The translations under genes were made by a program, and so were the position numbers. A DNA stretch of 64,000 nt from Sediminibacterium sp. (GTDB lineage: Bacteria > Bacteroidota > Bacteroidia > Chitinophagales > Chitinophagaceae). The notes under the pieces were generated by a model that had not been told where the DNA came from, searched no databases, and saw only the letters and a list, made by a program, of their open reading frames with translations. The stretch is taken from contig JAEUVE010000007.1 in NCBI GenBank assembly GCA_016786865.1, positions 124,001 through 188,000 of the forward strand. Direction: 5' to 3'. Positions 9,113-18,649 of this stretch are shown one piece after another. The stretch's first letter is position 1. Each line of letters begins with the position of its first letter.

Positions 9113-12100
9113 ATGAGAAAACTAGCAGTTCTCCTGACGTGTGCTATGCTATTTTTAGCGCAGGCATACGCTCAAACCTCCCGAACTGTTACCGGAAAGG
9201 TAACCGACGACGCAGGCAATCCGCTTGCAGGAGTGACCATTACAGTTGCGGGCTCCGCAAAAAGTACAGTTTCAGATGCCAAGGGTATGTACAGTATCCA
9301 GGTGCCTGAAAAAGCTACCACTTTAAAATTCTCTTTTGTAGGGTTTGGTGATGTAGATACCAGAATTGGCAACAGAGCTTCTATTGATGTGAGCATGGTG
9401 TCCGAAACCAAGGCCTTGTCTGAGGTAGTGGTAGTAGGTTACGGTGTTCAGCAAAAGAAAGCGTTTACCGGATCTGCATCCAAAATTGATACGAAAGAGT
9501 TTTCTCAACTGGTAACACCCTCAATCGACAAGCAATTGGCTGGTCGTGCTGCTGGTGTACAGGTAGTAAACTCTGGCGGTGGTGTAGGTACTCCTGCACG
9601 TATCCGTATTCGTGGTGTAAACTCTATTAGTGGTGGTCAAAGCCCACTGATCGTTGTAGACGGAGTTCCTTTTATTACAGGTAACCTGGCTGCAACAACC
9701 AACTCTAACGCTTTGGGAGATATCAACCCAAATGACATTGAGAACATCGAGGTACTGAAAGACGGTTCTGCAACAGCGATTTATGGTTCCAGAGCTGCAA
9801 GTGGTGTAATCATGATCACTACTAAGAAGGGTGATAAGAGTGGAAGAATGAAAGTAAACTACGATGCAACAATTGGTTTCTCTTCTCCCGGAAAAGTGTA
9901 CGAATTGCTGAATGCTGATCAGTTCGTTACCATCGCCAATGAAAAAAGAGCTAATAACGGTCAGGCAGCAGCTGCATTTGCCAGTCCAACCGGTACCAAT
10001 ACCGATTGGCAGCGCCTTGTTTACAACAACAATGCAATGGCAGTTCAGCAAAACATCAGTTTCACCGGTGGAACGCAGAAATCTGCTTATTTCTTCTCTT
10101 TGAACTTTGCTGACCAGAAAGGTATTATTATCTCCAACAGCAACAGAGCATACCGTCTTCGTTTCAACTTTGAAACTGAAGTAAATAAGTATGTGAAGTT
10201 TGGTAACAACCTGACTTTATCCAAGCAGATCGACTACGATCAGAACAACGGTACCAACGCATTGAGTGGTGCCCTGGCTTCTGCTCTAAGAATGCTGCCA
10301 AACGTTGAGCCTTACAACCCATCTACAGCTTCCGGTTACAACCTCCGTCCTGGATTGAACCAGGTTGGTCTTGGTCCAAACCTGATTTCTGTAGACGATA
10401 ACTACACCAACCCTGCATTTACCCTGAATGAAAACATTTATTCTTCAGATAAAATCAGGTTGAACAACAATACCTTCATCGAAATCAGCCCGATCAAAGG
10501 ACTGAAGTTCCGTTCTGCCTTCAACTACGATGTGCTGAACGACTACAGCTTCCAGGGTCTGGATCCTCGCCATGGTGATGGATTCAGTTCTGTAGGTTTT
10601 GCTTACAATGCACAACAGATATTTGATCGTTGGGTATTCCAGAATTATGTGAACTACAACAAATCTTTTGGTAGTCATAACATCTACCTTACTGCTGGTC
10701 AGGAAGCACAAAAAGACCAAACCCGTTTTGTAACTGGTAGTGGTCAGCAGATTTCTGATCTGTTCTTTGTGAAAAACAACTTTATTTCCGGTTCTGCCGT
10801 AACCCAGTTTAGTGGTGGTGGTATCGGTAGAAGTGGCTTCCAGTCTGTATTCGGTCGTATCAACTACGATTTCGCCAACAAATATTTCTTCCAGGCTTCC
10901 GTAAGACGTGATGGTCAGAGCTCTCTGGCTCCAGAAACCCGTTTCGGAACCTTCCCTGGTTTCTCTGCAGGTTGGAGAATTTCTCAGGAAAGCTTCTGGG
11001 ATAAGAGCGCTGGTTTGAAAAAATGGTTGAGCGATGTTAAACTGAAAGCTTCTTATGCGGTAGTAGGTAATCAGTTAGGTGGTTTCCCTTACCTGAGTAC
11101 TTTTGGTTCTGCTAACTACGGTAATATTGCCGGTCTGGCACCAAACCTGATCGGTAACCGTTCTTTACAGTGGGAAAGAAGTAAGAAATACGATATCGGT
11201 GTTGATATCGCCCTGTTGAGCGGCCGTTTCAATTTTACATTTGATTGGTTCATGAATGATATCGATCAGTTGGTACTGGCAGTTCCTACTCCTCCAACAG
11301 CAGGTATCCCAGGAAACTCCATCTCTCAGAACATCGGTACCCAGCGCAACAAGGGTATTGAGATCAGCTTTGGTGGTGATGTAATCCGCAAGAAAGATTT
11401 CAACTGGAACATCAACTGGAACCATACCAACCTGGATAACAGAATCACTTCTCTGTATACCATCGGTGGTACTCCTGTAACTTATATTCCTGGTTCTTAC
11501 AACCTGATTAATGTAGGTAGCTCCCTGAACGTATTATACGGATACCAGTATGCCGGTGTAAATGCTGCAAATGGTAACCCAATGTATTACAAGGCGGACG
11601 GTAGCCTGGTACAGCACAATATTGCCAACGGTGCCTACTATTTTGCAAGCAGCAAAAACGAACCTACTTTAGGTGCGCAGACTTCTCTGACTTTCAGCGA
11701 TCGTAAATTCCTTGGATTGAGCCTGCCTACCTTCTTCGGAAGCGTTACCAACTCTTTCCGTTATAAGAATTTCGGACTTGAATTCATGCTGCGCTACTCC
11801 GGTGGTAACAAGATCATGAATATTACCCGTCAGGAAGCATTGCTGAACCAGAACTTCCAAAACAATGGTGTTGAAATCCTGGACAGATGGACTACAGTTG
11901 GTCAGGTTACAGATGTTCCTCGTGTAAGACAAGGTCAGGGTAACAATATCAACCAGAATGGATTGGCTATTTCCCGTTTTGTTGAATCAGGTGATTTCCT
12001 GAGGCTGCAGAATGTGGTATTGAGCTATACATTCGACAATAAGCGTCTTGCTGAAAAAACCAATGGCTATATCAAGAACCTGCGCTTCTTTGTTCAGGGT

Positions 12101-12226
12101 CAAAATCTGGCTGTTTGGACCAAGTACTCCGGTTTAGATCCTGAGAACGCCAACCAGGAAGGATTGGATAACGCAGTTTCTCCTCAACTGAGAGTAATTT
12201 CAACTGGTGTTAATGTCGGATTCTAA
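9113..12226 (+). CDS. SusC/RagA family TonB-dependent outer membrane transporter
   Basis: This 1037-residue protein has a signal peptide (about 1-20, ending AYAQ) and a carboxypeptidase-regulatory-like domain (about 24-100). The EVVVVGYG segment near residues 104-111 is the conserved stretch before the plug. A plug domain (about 115-235, with RIRIRGVNSISGGQSPL and an ATAIYGSRAASGVIMITTKKG stretch) and a long beta-barrel follow, ending in the usual C-terminal aromatic residue (NVGF). By family knowledge it is the barrel that imports an oligomeric nutrient captured by the SusD lipoprotein. It has no N-terminal STN domain, so a role in anti-sigma signalling is unlikely. It forms a pair with the SusD gene 35 bp downstream. 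No glycosidase, peptidase or regulator is attached, so the substrate cannot be inferred. Confidence 0.95.
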   Translation: MRKLAVLLTCAMLFLAQAYAQTSRTVTGKVTDDAGNPLAGVTITVAGSAKSTVSDAKGMYSIQVPEKATTLKFSFVGFGDVDTRIGNRASIDVSMVSETKALSEVVVVGYGVQQKKAFTGSASKIDTKEFSQLVTPSIDKQLAGRAAGVQVVNSGGGVGTPARIRIRGVNSISGGQSPLIVVDGVPFITGNLAATTNSNALGDINPNDIENIEVLKDGSATAIYGSRAASGVIMITTKKGDKSGRMKVNYDATIGFSSPGKVYELLNADQFVTIANEKRANNGQAAAAFASPTGTNTDWQRLVYNNNAMAVQQNISFTGGTQKSAYFFSLNFADQKGIIISNSNRAYRLRFNFETEVNKYVKFGNNLTLSKQIDYDQNNGTNALSGALASALRMLPNVEPYNPSTASGYNLRPGLNQVGLGPNLISVDDNYTNPAFTLNENIYSSDKIRLNNNTFIEISPIKGLKFRSAFNYDVLNDYSFQGLDPRHGDGFSSVGFAYNAQQIFDRWVFQNYVNYNKSFGSHNIYLTAGQEAQKDQTRFVTGSGQQISDLFFVKNNFISGSAVTQFSGGGIGRSGFQSVFGRINYDFANKYFFQASVRRDGQSSLAPETRFGTFPGFSAGWRISQESFWDKSAGLKKWLSDVKLKASYAVVGNQLGGFPYLSTFGSANYGNIAGLAPNLIGNRSLQWERSKKYDIGVDIALLSGRFNFTFDWFMNDIDQLVLAVPTPPTAGIPGNSISQNIGTQRNKGIEISFGGDVIRKKDFNWNINWNHTNLDNRITSLYTIGGTPVTYIPGSYNLINVGSSLNVLYGYQYAGVNAANGNPMYYKADGSLVQHNIANGAYYFASSKNEPTLGAQTSLTFSDRKFLGLSLPTFFGSVTNSFRYKNFGLEFMLRYSGGNKIMNITRQEALLNQNFQNNGVEILDRWTTVGQVTDVPRVRQGQGNNINQNGLAISRFVESGDFLRLQNVVLSYTFDNKRLAEKTNGYIKNLRFFVQGQNLAVWTKYSGLDPENANQEGLDNAVSPQLRVISTGVNVGF

Positions 12227-12261
12227 TTCATTTAACTGATTAACGTTTTAAAATATATACA

Positions 12262-13875
12262 ATGAGATTTAATAAATTATTCATAGCAACTGCACTAACC
12301 ACCGTAGTGCTCGCATCAACGGGTTGCAAAAAGGTACTGGATGAAGGACCTTACAATGCATTCACTGATGAGAGTGTATTCACTACACCGGAAAGAGCCC
12401 TGTTGGCTTTGAACGGTGTGTATGATGCTGCTCAGACAGGTACCCAAACACTCGCTGGTCGTGGTTATCCTTTTGGCGCTGCCACTATTGAACAAGGAGA
12501 CAACAGAGGAGAAGACGTGGTAAACCTGGCTGCCTTCTATCAGATCACCTATCAGGGTACCTATAATCCAAGTACCGCCAACAACCAGGCGATGTGGGAT
12601 AACTCCTACAATATGATCAATAAGGCAAATATTGCTATTGATGGTTTCCGTTCTGTAGGTGCTTCCGGTATTATTTCAACAACCCTGGCTACACAGTATG
12701 AAGCAGAATGTCGCTTCCTGCGTGCGCTGGCGCATCATGAATTGTTGGTTCACTACGCTCGTCCTTATCTGGATGGTAACGGCTCTGCATTGGGTGTGCC
12801 TTACAGAGATTATGCAGTTACAGGTAGTGCAGCACTCGACAGGCTCAGAACAGACCCCAGACCAACTGTAGCATATGATTACAGAAAGCTGCTGAATGAC
12901 CTGGATTTTGCTGAAGCCAATCTGCCTGCAACTAATAGCGTAGGAAAGGTTAGAGCTACCAAATCTGCTGCTATTGCCCTGAAACAGCGGGTTAGAATGC
13001 ACATGGGACAGTGGGATAGTGCAAGACTGGAAGGAAACAAGTTGATCCCTGCCAGCATCAATCCGCTGAACCCAACTGCTGCTGTAAGTTTGATAGGAAG
13101 TCACCAGTTACTGGCTTCTCCTGCAGCTGCCTTTGGTATTGCAGGTGGAAACAGCATCTCTGCAGAGAATATCTTTTCTGTGAAGAACGATCCATTGGAT
13201 AACGGTTCTGTAAATGGTGCGATGGCTGCCATGTATGGTTCTACCGACTTAGGTGCGCGTGGACTGGTGGCGATTTCTCCAATTATCTGGAATAATACCG
13301 GCTGGCTGGCAGATGACCTGAGAAGATCTACTTTGTACAGAATTGGTGGTAACGCAATTTCAAATGGTATTATGACCACCAAGTATACGGATTATGTAAA
13401 CAGAGGAGACAATACTCCGATTCTGCGTTGGGCTGAAGTGCTTTTGTTCCAGGCTGAAGCAGAAGCCAGACTGTCTACAGGTGCAGTTTCTCAGCGTGCG
13501 GTTGATCTGCTGAACATGGTTAGAAACCGTGCCAGTGCGAATCCTGCAGCTACACAGTTTACTACTGCAAGCTTTGCGGATTACACAGAATTGCTGAAAG
13601 CTATTTTGCTGGAGCGCAGAATTGAGTTCCTGGCAGAAGGAAGACGCTGGCCGGATATCCACAGAACTGCAGCAGATCCGGTTGCAGCTGTGAAATCTGC
13701 AGGTATTCCTGCTAAAGTAACCAATGGAGTAACCGGTATTGCTTTATATGGAGTTGGTTTACCTGTTACTACGGGTCAGGCTGCTATCCCATATAGTGAT
13801 TACAGATTTATCTGGCCGATCCCTGTAGGTGAAGTAACTCAGAATCCGGTGATTGTACAAAATCCTGGATACTAA
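12262..13875 (+). CDS. SusD/RagB family nutrient-binding outer membrane lipoprotein
   Basis: This 537-residue protein opens with a lipoprotein signal peptide whose lipobox (LASTGC) places the acylated cysteine near residue 22. The SusD fold is supported by the N-terminal TPERALLALNGVYDAAQ segment, by TPR-like helices, and by the C-terminal ILLERRIEFLAEGRRWPDIHR block that is the most conserved SusD motif. The C-terminus (NPVIVQNPGY) is the normal SusD ending, so the gene is intact. It acts with the SusC protein encoded just upstream, as the lid that captures substrate. A strong rho-independent terminator follows within 25 bp, so the transcript ends here. Confidence 0.95.
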   Translation: MRFNKLFIATALTTVVLASTGCKKVLDEGPYNAFTDESVFTTPERALLALNGVYDAAQTGTQTLAGRGYPFGAATIEQGDNRGEDVVNLAAFYQITYQGTYNPSTANNQAMWDNSYNMINKANIAIDGFRSVGASGIISTTLATQYEAECRFLRALAHHELLVHYARPYLDGNGSALGVPYRDYAVTGSAALDRLRTDPRPTVAYDYRKLLNDLDFAEANLPATNSVGKVRATKSAAIALKQRVRMHMGQWDSARLEGNKLIPASINPLNPTAAVSLIGSHQLLASPAAAFGIAGGNSISAENIFSVKNDPLDNGSVNGAMAAMYGSTDLGARGLVAISPIIWNNTGWLADDLRRSTLYRIGGNAISNGIMTTKYTDYVNRGDNTPILRWAEVLLFQAEAEARLSTGAVSQRAVDLLNMVRNRASANPAATQFTTASFADYTELLKAILLERRIEFLAEGRRWPDIHRTAADPVAAVKSAGIPAKVTNGVTGIALYGVGLPVTTGQAAIPYSDYRFIWPIPVGEVTQNPVIVQNPGY

Positions 13876-13896
13876 TACAGATTTAATTTATCGCCC

Positions 13897-13927
13897 AAAG
13901 GCCCCGGTTTACCGGGGCCTTTTTTTG
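13897..13927 (+). terminator. Rho-independent terminator after first SusCD pair
   Basis: A perfect GC-rich hairpin, AAGGCCCCGG / CCGGGGCCTT with a TTTA loop (13898-13907 and 13912-13921), is followed by a run of T. It separates the first SusC-SusD unit from the second. Confidence 0.93.
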
Positions 13928-14029
13928 TTTCCATACAAAATATTATTGTTAAAATTTTTATATAAAAATCTGATATGGCCGAATTTATCGGCGAAAATTG
14001 TCTACGGATTTCTTGTTGAAGATCATTTC

Positions 14030-14061
14030 TTGGATAGTTAAATTTTCTTTAACTAATTTCG
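14030..14061 (+). promoter_or_regulatory. Candidate promoter of second SusCD pair
   Basis: TTG at 14030-14032 and TAATTTCG at 14054-14061, 21 bp apart, resemble the Bacteroidota -33/-7 promoter (TTG, then about 19-21 bp, then TAnnTTTG) with one mismatch. The box ends 25 bp before the SusC start. Confidence 0.4.
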
Positions 14062-14086
14062 TAATCCCTAAATTAAAAATTAAATT

Positions 14087-17000
14087 ATGAGAAAACTAGT
14101 CACAGTATTCCTGTGTCTGGTAATGTCCCTGTTGCAAGTACAGGCACAGAACCGGACGTTAACAGGAAAAGTCACCGATGAGAAGGGTAATCCTGTAGTT
14201 GGAGCCTCTGTTTTAGTAAAAGGCACCACAATAGGAACTACGAGTAAGGAAGACGGACAGTATTCACTGACTGTTCCTTCCAGCGCAAAGGAGTTGGTTG
14301 TTTCTGCGCTTAACCTCGGAACTAAAGAAATTAAAATTGATAAGAACGCCAGCGTTATAAACGTAACACTAACAGCAGTAGTAGATAACCTGGAGGAAGT
14401 GGTAGTAGTTGGTTATGGTACCAAAAAGAAATCCGATTTAACGGGTTCTGTTGCTACCTTAAAATCAGCTGACATCGAAAGCCGTCCGTTTAGTTCTGTT
14501 GATAAAGCATTACAGGGTAAGGTTGCAGGTTTGCAGTCTGTTGCAGCTTCCGGTCAGCCTGGTGCATCTCAGAACATTGTGATCAGAGGTGTAAGCTCTA
14601 TTAGTGGTAGCAGTAATCCTTTGTGGGTAATTGACGGTATTCCTGTTAACTCAGGTGATGCTTCCCGTTTGCAAACAACAGGTAACCTACTGAGTACATT
14701 GAACCCGAATGATATTGAGAGCATTTCTGTATTGAAGGATGCTGCTTCTCAGTCTATCTATGGTAGCCGTGCTGCGAATGGTGTAATTGTGGTTACAACT
14801 AAAAAAGGTAAGGCCGGCAAAACCAGATTCCGCTTCGATACTGAGGTAGGTCAAAGCAACACAGCCTATAAGAGCGATAAGTACAGACCACTAAACGCTA
14901 CAGAGTATCTGAACATTACTCGTGAAGGTTTGGTAAATCTGGGTGCTAGTCAGGCATCTATTGACGCCACACTTGCTGCTTTGGGTCAGGGAACCGGTGT
15001 TGATTTCAACTGGCTGGATAATGTGAGTCGCACAGGTACTCAACAACAGTACAACCTGAGTGCGGAAGGTGGTAACGATAAAACAACCTTCTTTATTTCC
15101 GGAGGTCATTTTGTGCAGGAAGGTACCACCATTAACTCCAAGCTTACCCGTACGAATGGTAATATCAGAGTTACCAATAAAGCTACAGATAGATTAACCC
15201 TGGGGGTTAACCTGAATGTAGGTGCTGTAAGCCAGCGCGCTCCGCTGAACGGAGGTTCTTTCGGTAACCCAGTATTGTCTTCTTACTTCTTGTTGCCTAC
15301 CAAATCTGCGTATAACGCGGATGGTTCCTGGAACCTGACCAATCTGGGTGGCTTACACAATACCATTGCCTTGTCTGAAATTGATAAAAGATTCTTGAGA
15401 CAAACCAGTATCCGAGGAAGTGCATTTGCAGAATACCGAATCCTGGATAACCTGAAATTCAGAAGCCAGTATGGGGTAGATTACAACGTACTCGAAGAAG
15501 ATCAGTACAATAACCCACGTCACGGAGACGGAGCGGCTACCAATGGTAGAGCTTATTCTTACTACACCCGTTATTTTAACTGGGTATGGACCAATACCCT
15601 GGATTATCAGCAGAACCTGACCAAGGGAGGTGATCTTTCCCTGAATGCCCAGGTAGGTTATGAAGCACAGAAATCTTCCGGATATTTCGGATCACTGCGG
15701 GCAGACCAATTCCCTCCAACCACAGCATTAACATATCCGGCTTCCGGAGCAAGTCCTTATGCTGCTTCTGCAACCATATCTGAATATTCATTTGTTTCTC
15801 AGTTCGCAACAGCATCTGTAAACTACCAGAATCGTTTTGTATTGTCAGGAAGCTTCAGAAGAGATGGATCTTCTAAGTTTAGCCCAAGCAATAAATATGG
15901 TAACTTCTGGTCTGTGGGTGGTACCTGGAATATCGACAGAGAAAAATTCATGGATGATCTTTCTTTTGTTACTCAGTTCAAACTTCGTTCTTCTTATGGG
16001 GTTAACGGTAGCAATACCGCTATTGGTAACTATGATGCGCTTCCATTATACGGATACGGTTACAACTACAACCAGTTACCAGGAAGTGCACCTGCCAATG
16101 TGGGTGACCCTAACCTTACCTGGGAGTTGAACAAGCCATTCAATGTGGGTATTGATGTGAGTGTGCTGAAAAACAGAATCAGCTTTACTGCTGAGTACTA
16201 TAACAGAACTTCAGCTTCTTTGTTACTTCCAGTACCATTGTCCAGAACTTCTGGTTTCTCTACAGCTACCAGAAATATCGGTACCATGAAGAATGCAGGT
16301 TTTGAATTTTCTCTGAATGTGGTACCTGTGCTGAAAAAGGACCTGAGATGGGAGATTGATTTCAATATTGCCAACAATAAGAACACTGTTACTTCATTAC
16401 CAGGCGGAGCTGATATCATAAATCCAAATAACTCTCTGCAGCTTATCAGAGAAGGTCTGCCAATTAACTCTTTCTTTATGAGAGAATGGGCTGGTGTTAA
16501 CCCTGCGAACGGAGATCCGTTGTGGTATGCAGATGATAAGCACAATGCAACTACCAATGTTTATCCAGGAGCTGCTGCTCGTGTAGTTGCAGGCAACTCA
16601 TTGCCAAAGTATTTTGGTTCTTTGGGTACTACCCTTAATTTCAAAGGTTTTACTCTGAGTGCCCAGTTCTATTATAACTATGGTAACATGGTCTATGATA
16701 CCTGGGGTGCTTATTACTTAGGTTCTGGTTTTGGTGCTACCTACAATAAAGTAGCCCGTCAGCTGGATCGTTGGCAGAACCCTGGTGATATTACCGATAT
16801 TCCTAAATACGTGTACAACGGTAATAAAAATGCGCAGAGCAGTTCTACCCGTTATTTGAATCAGGGCGATTTTATCAGGTTGCGTGAACTTCAGGTTGGT
16901 TATAATCTGCCTAAGAGCCTGATTGAAAAAGCTAAACTGACAAATGTGAATTTCTATGTAAGAGGAACCAACCTGTTTACCTGGGTTAAGGACAAAAACC

Positions 17001-17095
17001 TTCCATTTGATCCGGAGCAAGGTACGAACAGCGCTACCAACCTGAACGTATTCATTCCTAGGACTGTAACAGTTGGTCTTAACGTAGCATTCTAA
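14087..17095 (+). CDS. SusC/RagA family TonB-dependent outer membrane transporter (second)
   Basis: This 1002-residue paralogue of the upstream SusC has a signal peptide (about 1-20, ending VQAQ), a carboxypeptidase-regulatory-like domain (about 23-98), an EEVVVVGYGTKKKSDLTGSV segment at about 102, a plug (with IVIRGVSSISGSSNPLWVIDG), and a barrel ending in NVAF. The first bases of the gene match those of the other susC (ATGAGAAAACTAG), but the barrels differ widely, suggesting another ligand. No STN domain is present. It pairs with a SusD gene 18 bp downstream and has its own candidate promoter after the terminator of the first pair, so the two Sus units are probably regulated separately. 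Substrate unknown. Confidence 0.95.
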   Translation: MRKLVTVFLCLVMSLLQVQAQNRTLTGKVTDEKGNPVVGASVLVKGTTIGTTSKEDGQYSLTVPSSAKELVVSALNLGTKEIKIDKNASVINVTLTAVVDNLEEVVVVGYGTKKKSDLTGSVATLKSADIESRPFSSVDKALQGKVAGLQSVAASGQPGASQNIVIRGVSSISGSSNPLWVIDGIPVNSGDASRLQTTGNLLSTLNPNDIESISVLKDAASQSIYGSRAANGVIVVTTKKGKAGKTRFRFDTEVGQSNTAYKSDKYRPLNATEYLNITREGLVNLGASQASIDATLAALGQGTGVDFNWLDNVSRTGTQQQYNLSAEGGNDKTTFFISGGHFVQEGTTINSKLTRTNGNIRVTNKATDRLTLGVNLNVGAVSQRAPLNGGSFGNPVLSSYFLLPTKSAYNADGSWNLTNLGGLHNTIALSEIDKRFLRQTSIRGSAFAEYRILDNLKFRSQYGVDYNVLEEDQYNNPRHGDGAATNGRAYSYYTRYFNWVWTNTLDYQQNLTKGGDLSLNAQVGYEAQKSSGYFGSLRADQFPPTTALTYPASGASPYAASATISEYSFVSQFATASVNYQNRFVLSGSFRRDGSSKFSPSNKYGNFWSVGGTWNIDREKFMDDLSFVTQFKLRSSYGVNGSNTAIGNYDALPLYGYGYNYNQLPGSAPANVGDPNLTWELNKPFNVGIDVSVLKNRISFTAEYYNRTSASLLLPVPLSRTSGFSTATRNIGTMKNAGFEFSLNVVPVLKKDLRWEIDFNIANNKNTVTSLPGGADIINPNNSLQLIREGLPINSFFMREWAGVNPANGDPLWYADDKHNATTNVYPGAAARVVAGNSLPKYFGSLGTTLNFKGFTLSAQFYYNYGNMVYDTWGAYYLGSGFGATYNKVARQLDRWQNPGDITDIPKYVYNGNKNAQSSSTRYLNQGDFIRLRELQVGYNLPKSLIEKAKLTNVNFYVRGTNLFTWVKDKNLPFDPEQGTNSATNLNVFIPRTVTVGLNVAF

Positions 17096-17113
17096 TAAAC
17101 GGCTTTTTAAAAT

Positions 17114-18532
17114 ATGATAACTATGAGCATAAAATATAAATTTCAAACGTTGCTGGTAATAGTGTTACTGGCAACCATGTCTTCCTGTAAAAAGAGCTTT
17201 ATTGAGCTTTCTGCTCCTACTTCTTTAACGCCAGATCAGGCGTTGGCTACGGAAGCAGACCTGAAAGTAGCTCTTTACGGAGCCTATGCTGGTATGCGTA
17301 ACGTAGACCTGTTTGGAAGATCTCTTCCTGTTATGGGAGATCTGATGGCCGATAATGCCTACCAGTCTTCGTTGAATACCAACAGGTATACTTTTTTCAA
17401 TGATTACAGTGATACAAAAGGTGCAACAGCTACTGATGGTAATGCGCTTGGTATGTGGACGGCTGCATACAATGTAATCCTAAGAGCAAATAATATCATC
17501 AATTCTACCATTGCGGCAAATGCAAATGTTAATCAGTACAAAGGCGAAGCATATGCACTGAGAGCGCTGGCTTATTTTACATTGGTACGCAATTTTGCGA
17601 AACCGTATGCAGACAATCCTGATGCGTTGGGTGTGCCCATTGTTACCGTTTATAATCCTGATCTGAAGCCTGCACGCAATAAAGTATCTGAAGTGTATGC
17701 ACTGATGCTTGCAGATCTGAATCAGGCTTATACCCTGATGACTTCGTTCACCAATTCCTCTATGTTCAGTAAGTATGCCGCAAAAGCCCTCCAGGCAAAA
17801 GTGTATCTACATATGGGAGACAAGGCCAATGCAAAAACTGCAGCTTTGGATGTGATCAACAACAGTGGTTTTTCTCCATTGACCACCAGCAATCACGCTT
17901 CATACTGGGCTAACTCCGTAGTTAGAACAGATAAGTTGGAAACTTTATACGAGGTTTCTTCCGATGCGGTAGCCAATCTTTCTTTTGATGCAATTGGCTA
18001 TTTATACAGCCAGACAGGAAACTATGGAGATATCCTTTGCTCCGATGACCTCTATGCATTGTACGGTGCTGCAGATGTTAGAAAGGCACTTTACCCTACT
18101 GGTACAAGAGCTGGTTTGCCATCTGTCTTTATTAACAAGTATCCTGTAACTACAGGTGATTTAAGTGATACCAAAGTACTTCGTTTGAGCGAAATGTACC
18201 TGATTGCGGCTGAAGCCTCTTTGCCAACCAACGAGGCAGATGCGTTAACTTATGTGAACTTCATTACCAGCCGTCGTGGGGCTACTCCAATTCTTTCTAC
18301 AGGAACCCAGTTGCTGGAAGATATCCTGACTGAAAGAAGAAAGGAACTTGCATTTGAAGGAGATAGGTTCCATGATCTTCAGCGATTGAAAAGAGATGTT
18401 GTGAGAAGTGCTAATTATCCGGCAACTTCCAGAACAGTGCCTTACACTGTGTTCAGAAGAATTCTCCCTATCCCTCAGTCTGAAATTGACGCCAACGCTA
18501 GCCTGAAATCTCAGCAAAATACTGGATATTAA
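17114..18532 (+). CDS. SusD/RagB family outer membrane lipoprotein (second)
   Basis: This protein of up to 472 residues has a lipoprotein signal with lipobox ATMSSC. The start could be ATG 17114 or ATG 17123 (three codons later); the signal peptide works with either. SusD features include a TEADLKVALYGAYAGMR segment, a YALRALAYFTLVRNFAKPY TPR-like stretch, and the C-terminal DILTERRKELAFEGDRFHDLQRL block, ending SLKSQQNTGY. It is shorter than the first SusD (537 residues), so the binding loops differ. It belongs with the SusC just upstream and is followed by a hairpin terminator. Confidence 0.95.
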   Translation: MITMSIKYKFQTLLVIVLLATMSSCKKSFIELSAPTSLTPDQALATEADLKVALYGAYAGMRNVDLFGRSLPVMGDLMADNAYQSSLNTNRYTFFNDYSDTKGATATDGNALGMWTAAYNVILRANNIINSTIAANANVNQYKGEAYALRALAYFTLVRNFAKPYADNPDALGVPIVTVYNPDLKPARNKVSEVYALMLADLNQAYTLMTSFTNSSMFSKYAAKALQAKVYLHMGDKANAKTAALDVINNSGFSPLTTSNHASYWANSVVRTDKLETLYEVSSDAVANLSFDAIGYLYSQTGNYGDILCSDDLYALYGAADVRKALYPTGTRAGLPSVFINKYPVTTGDLSDTKVLRLSEMYLIAAEASLPTNEADALTYVNFITSRRGATPILSTGTQLLEDILTERRKELAFEGDRFHDLQRLKRDVVRSANYPATSRTVPYTVFRRILPIPQSEIDANASLKSQQNTGY

Positions 18533-18555
18533 TCCCGGGTTACCGTAAATCATAT

Positions 18556-18590
18556 AATAAGGGCCGCTCTTACAGCGGCCCTTATTATTT
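18556..18590 (+). terminator. Hairpin terminator after second SusCD pair
   Basis: A perfect 13-bp stem (AATAAGGGCCGCT / AGCGGCCCTTATT, loop CTTAC, 18556-18586) lies 23 bp after the SusD stop. The T tract is short, so termination may be weaker than at 13.9 kb. Confidence 0.8.
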
Positions 18591-18649
18591 AACACAGCTT
18601 ACTCCTATTACCCGTCAGGATTTACTACATTTATTTTATAATTTTTTAT

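Noticed and set aside
9521..10051. Minus-strand frame with Cys/Thr/Ser-rich repeats in the first susC
   Set aside because: Product of codon bias in the highly expressed susC gene, not a real repeat protein.
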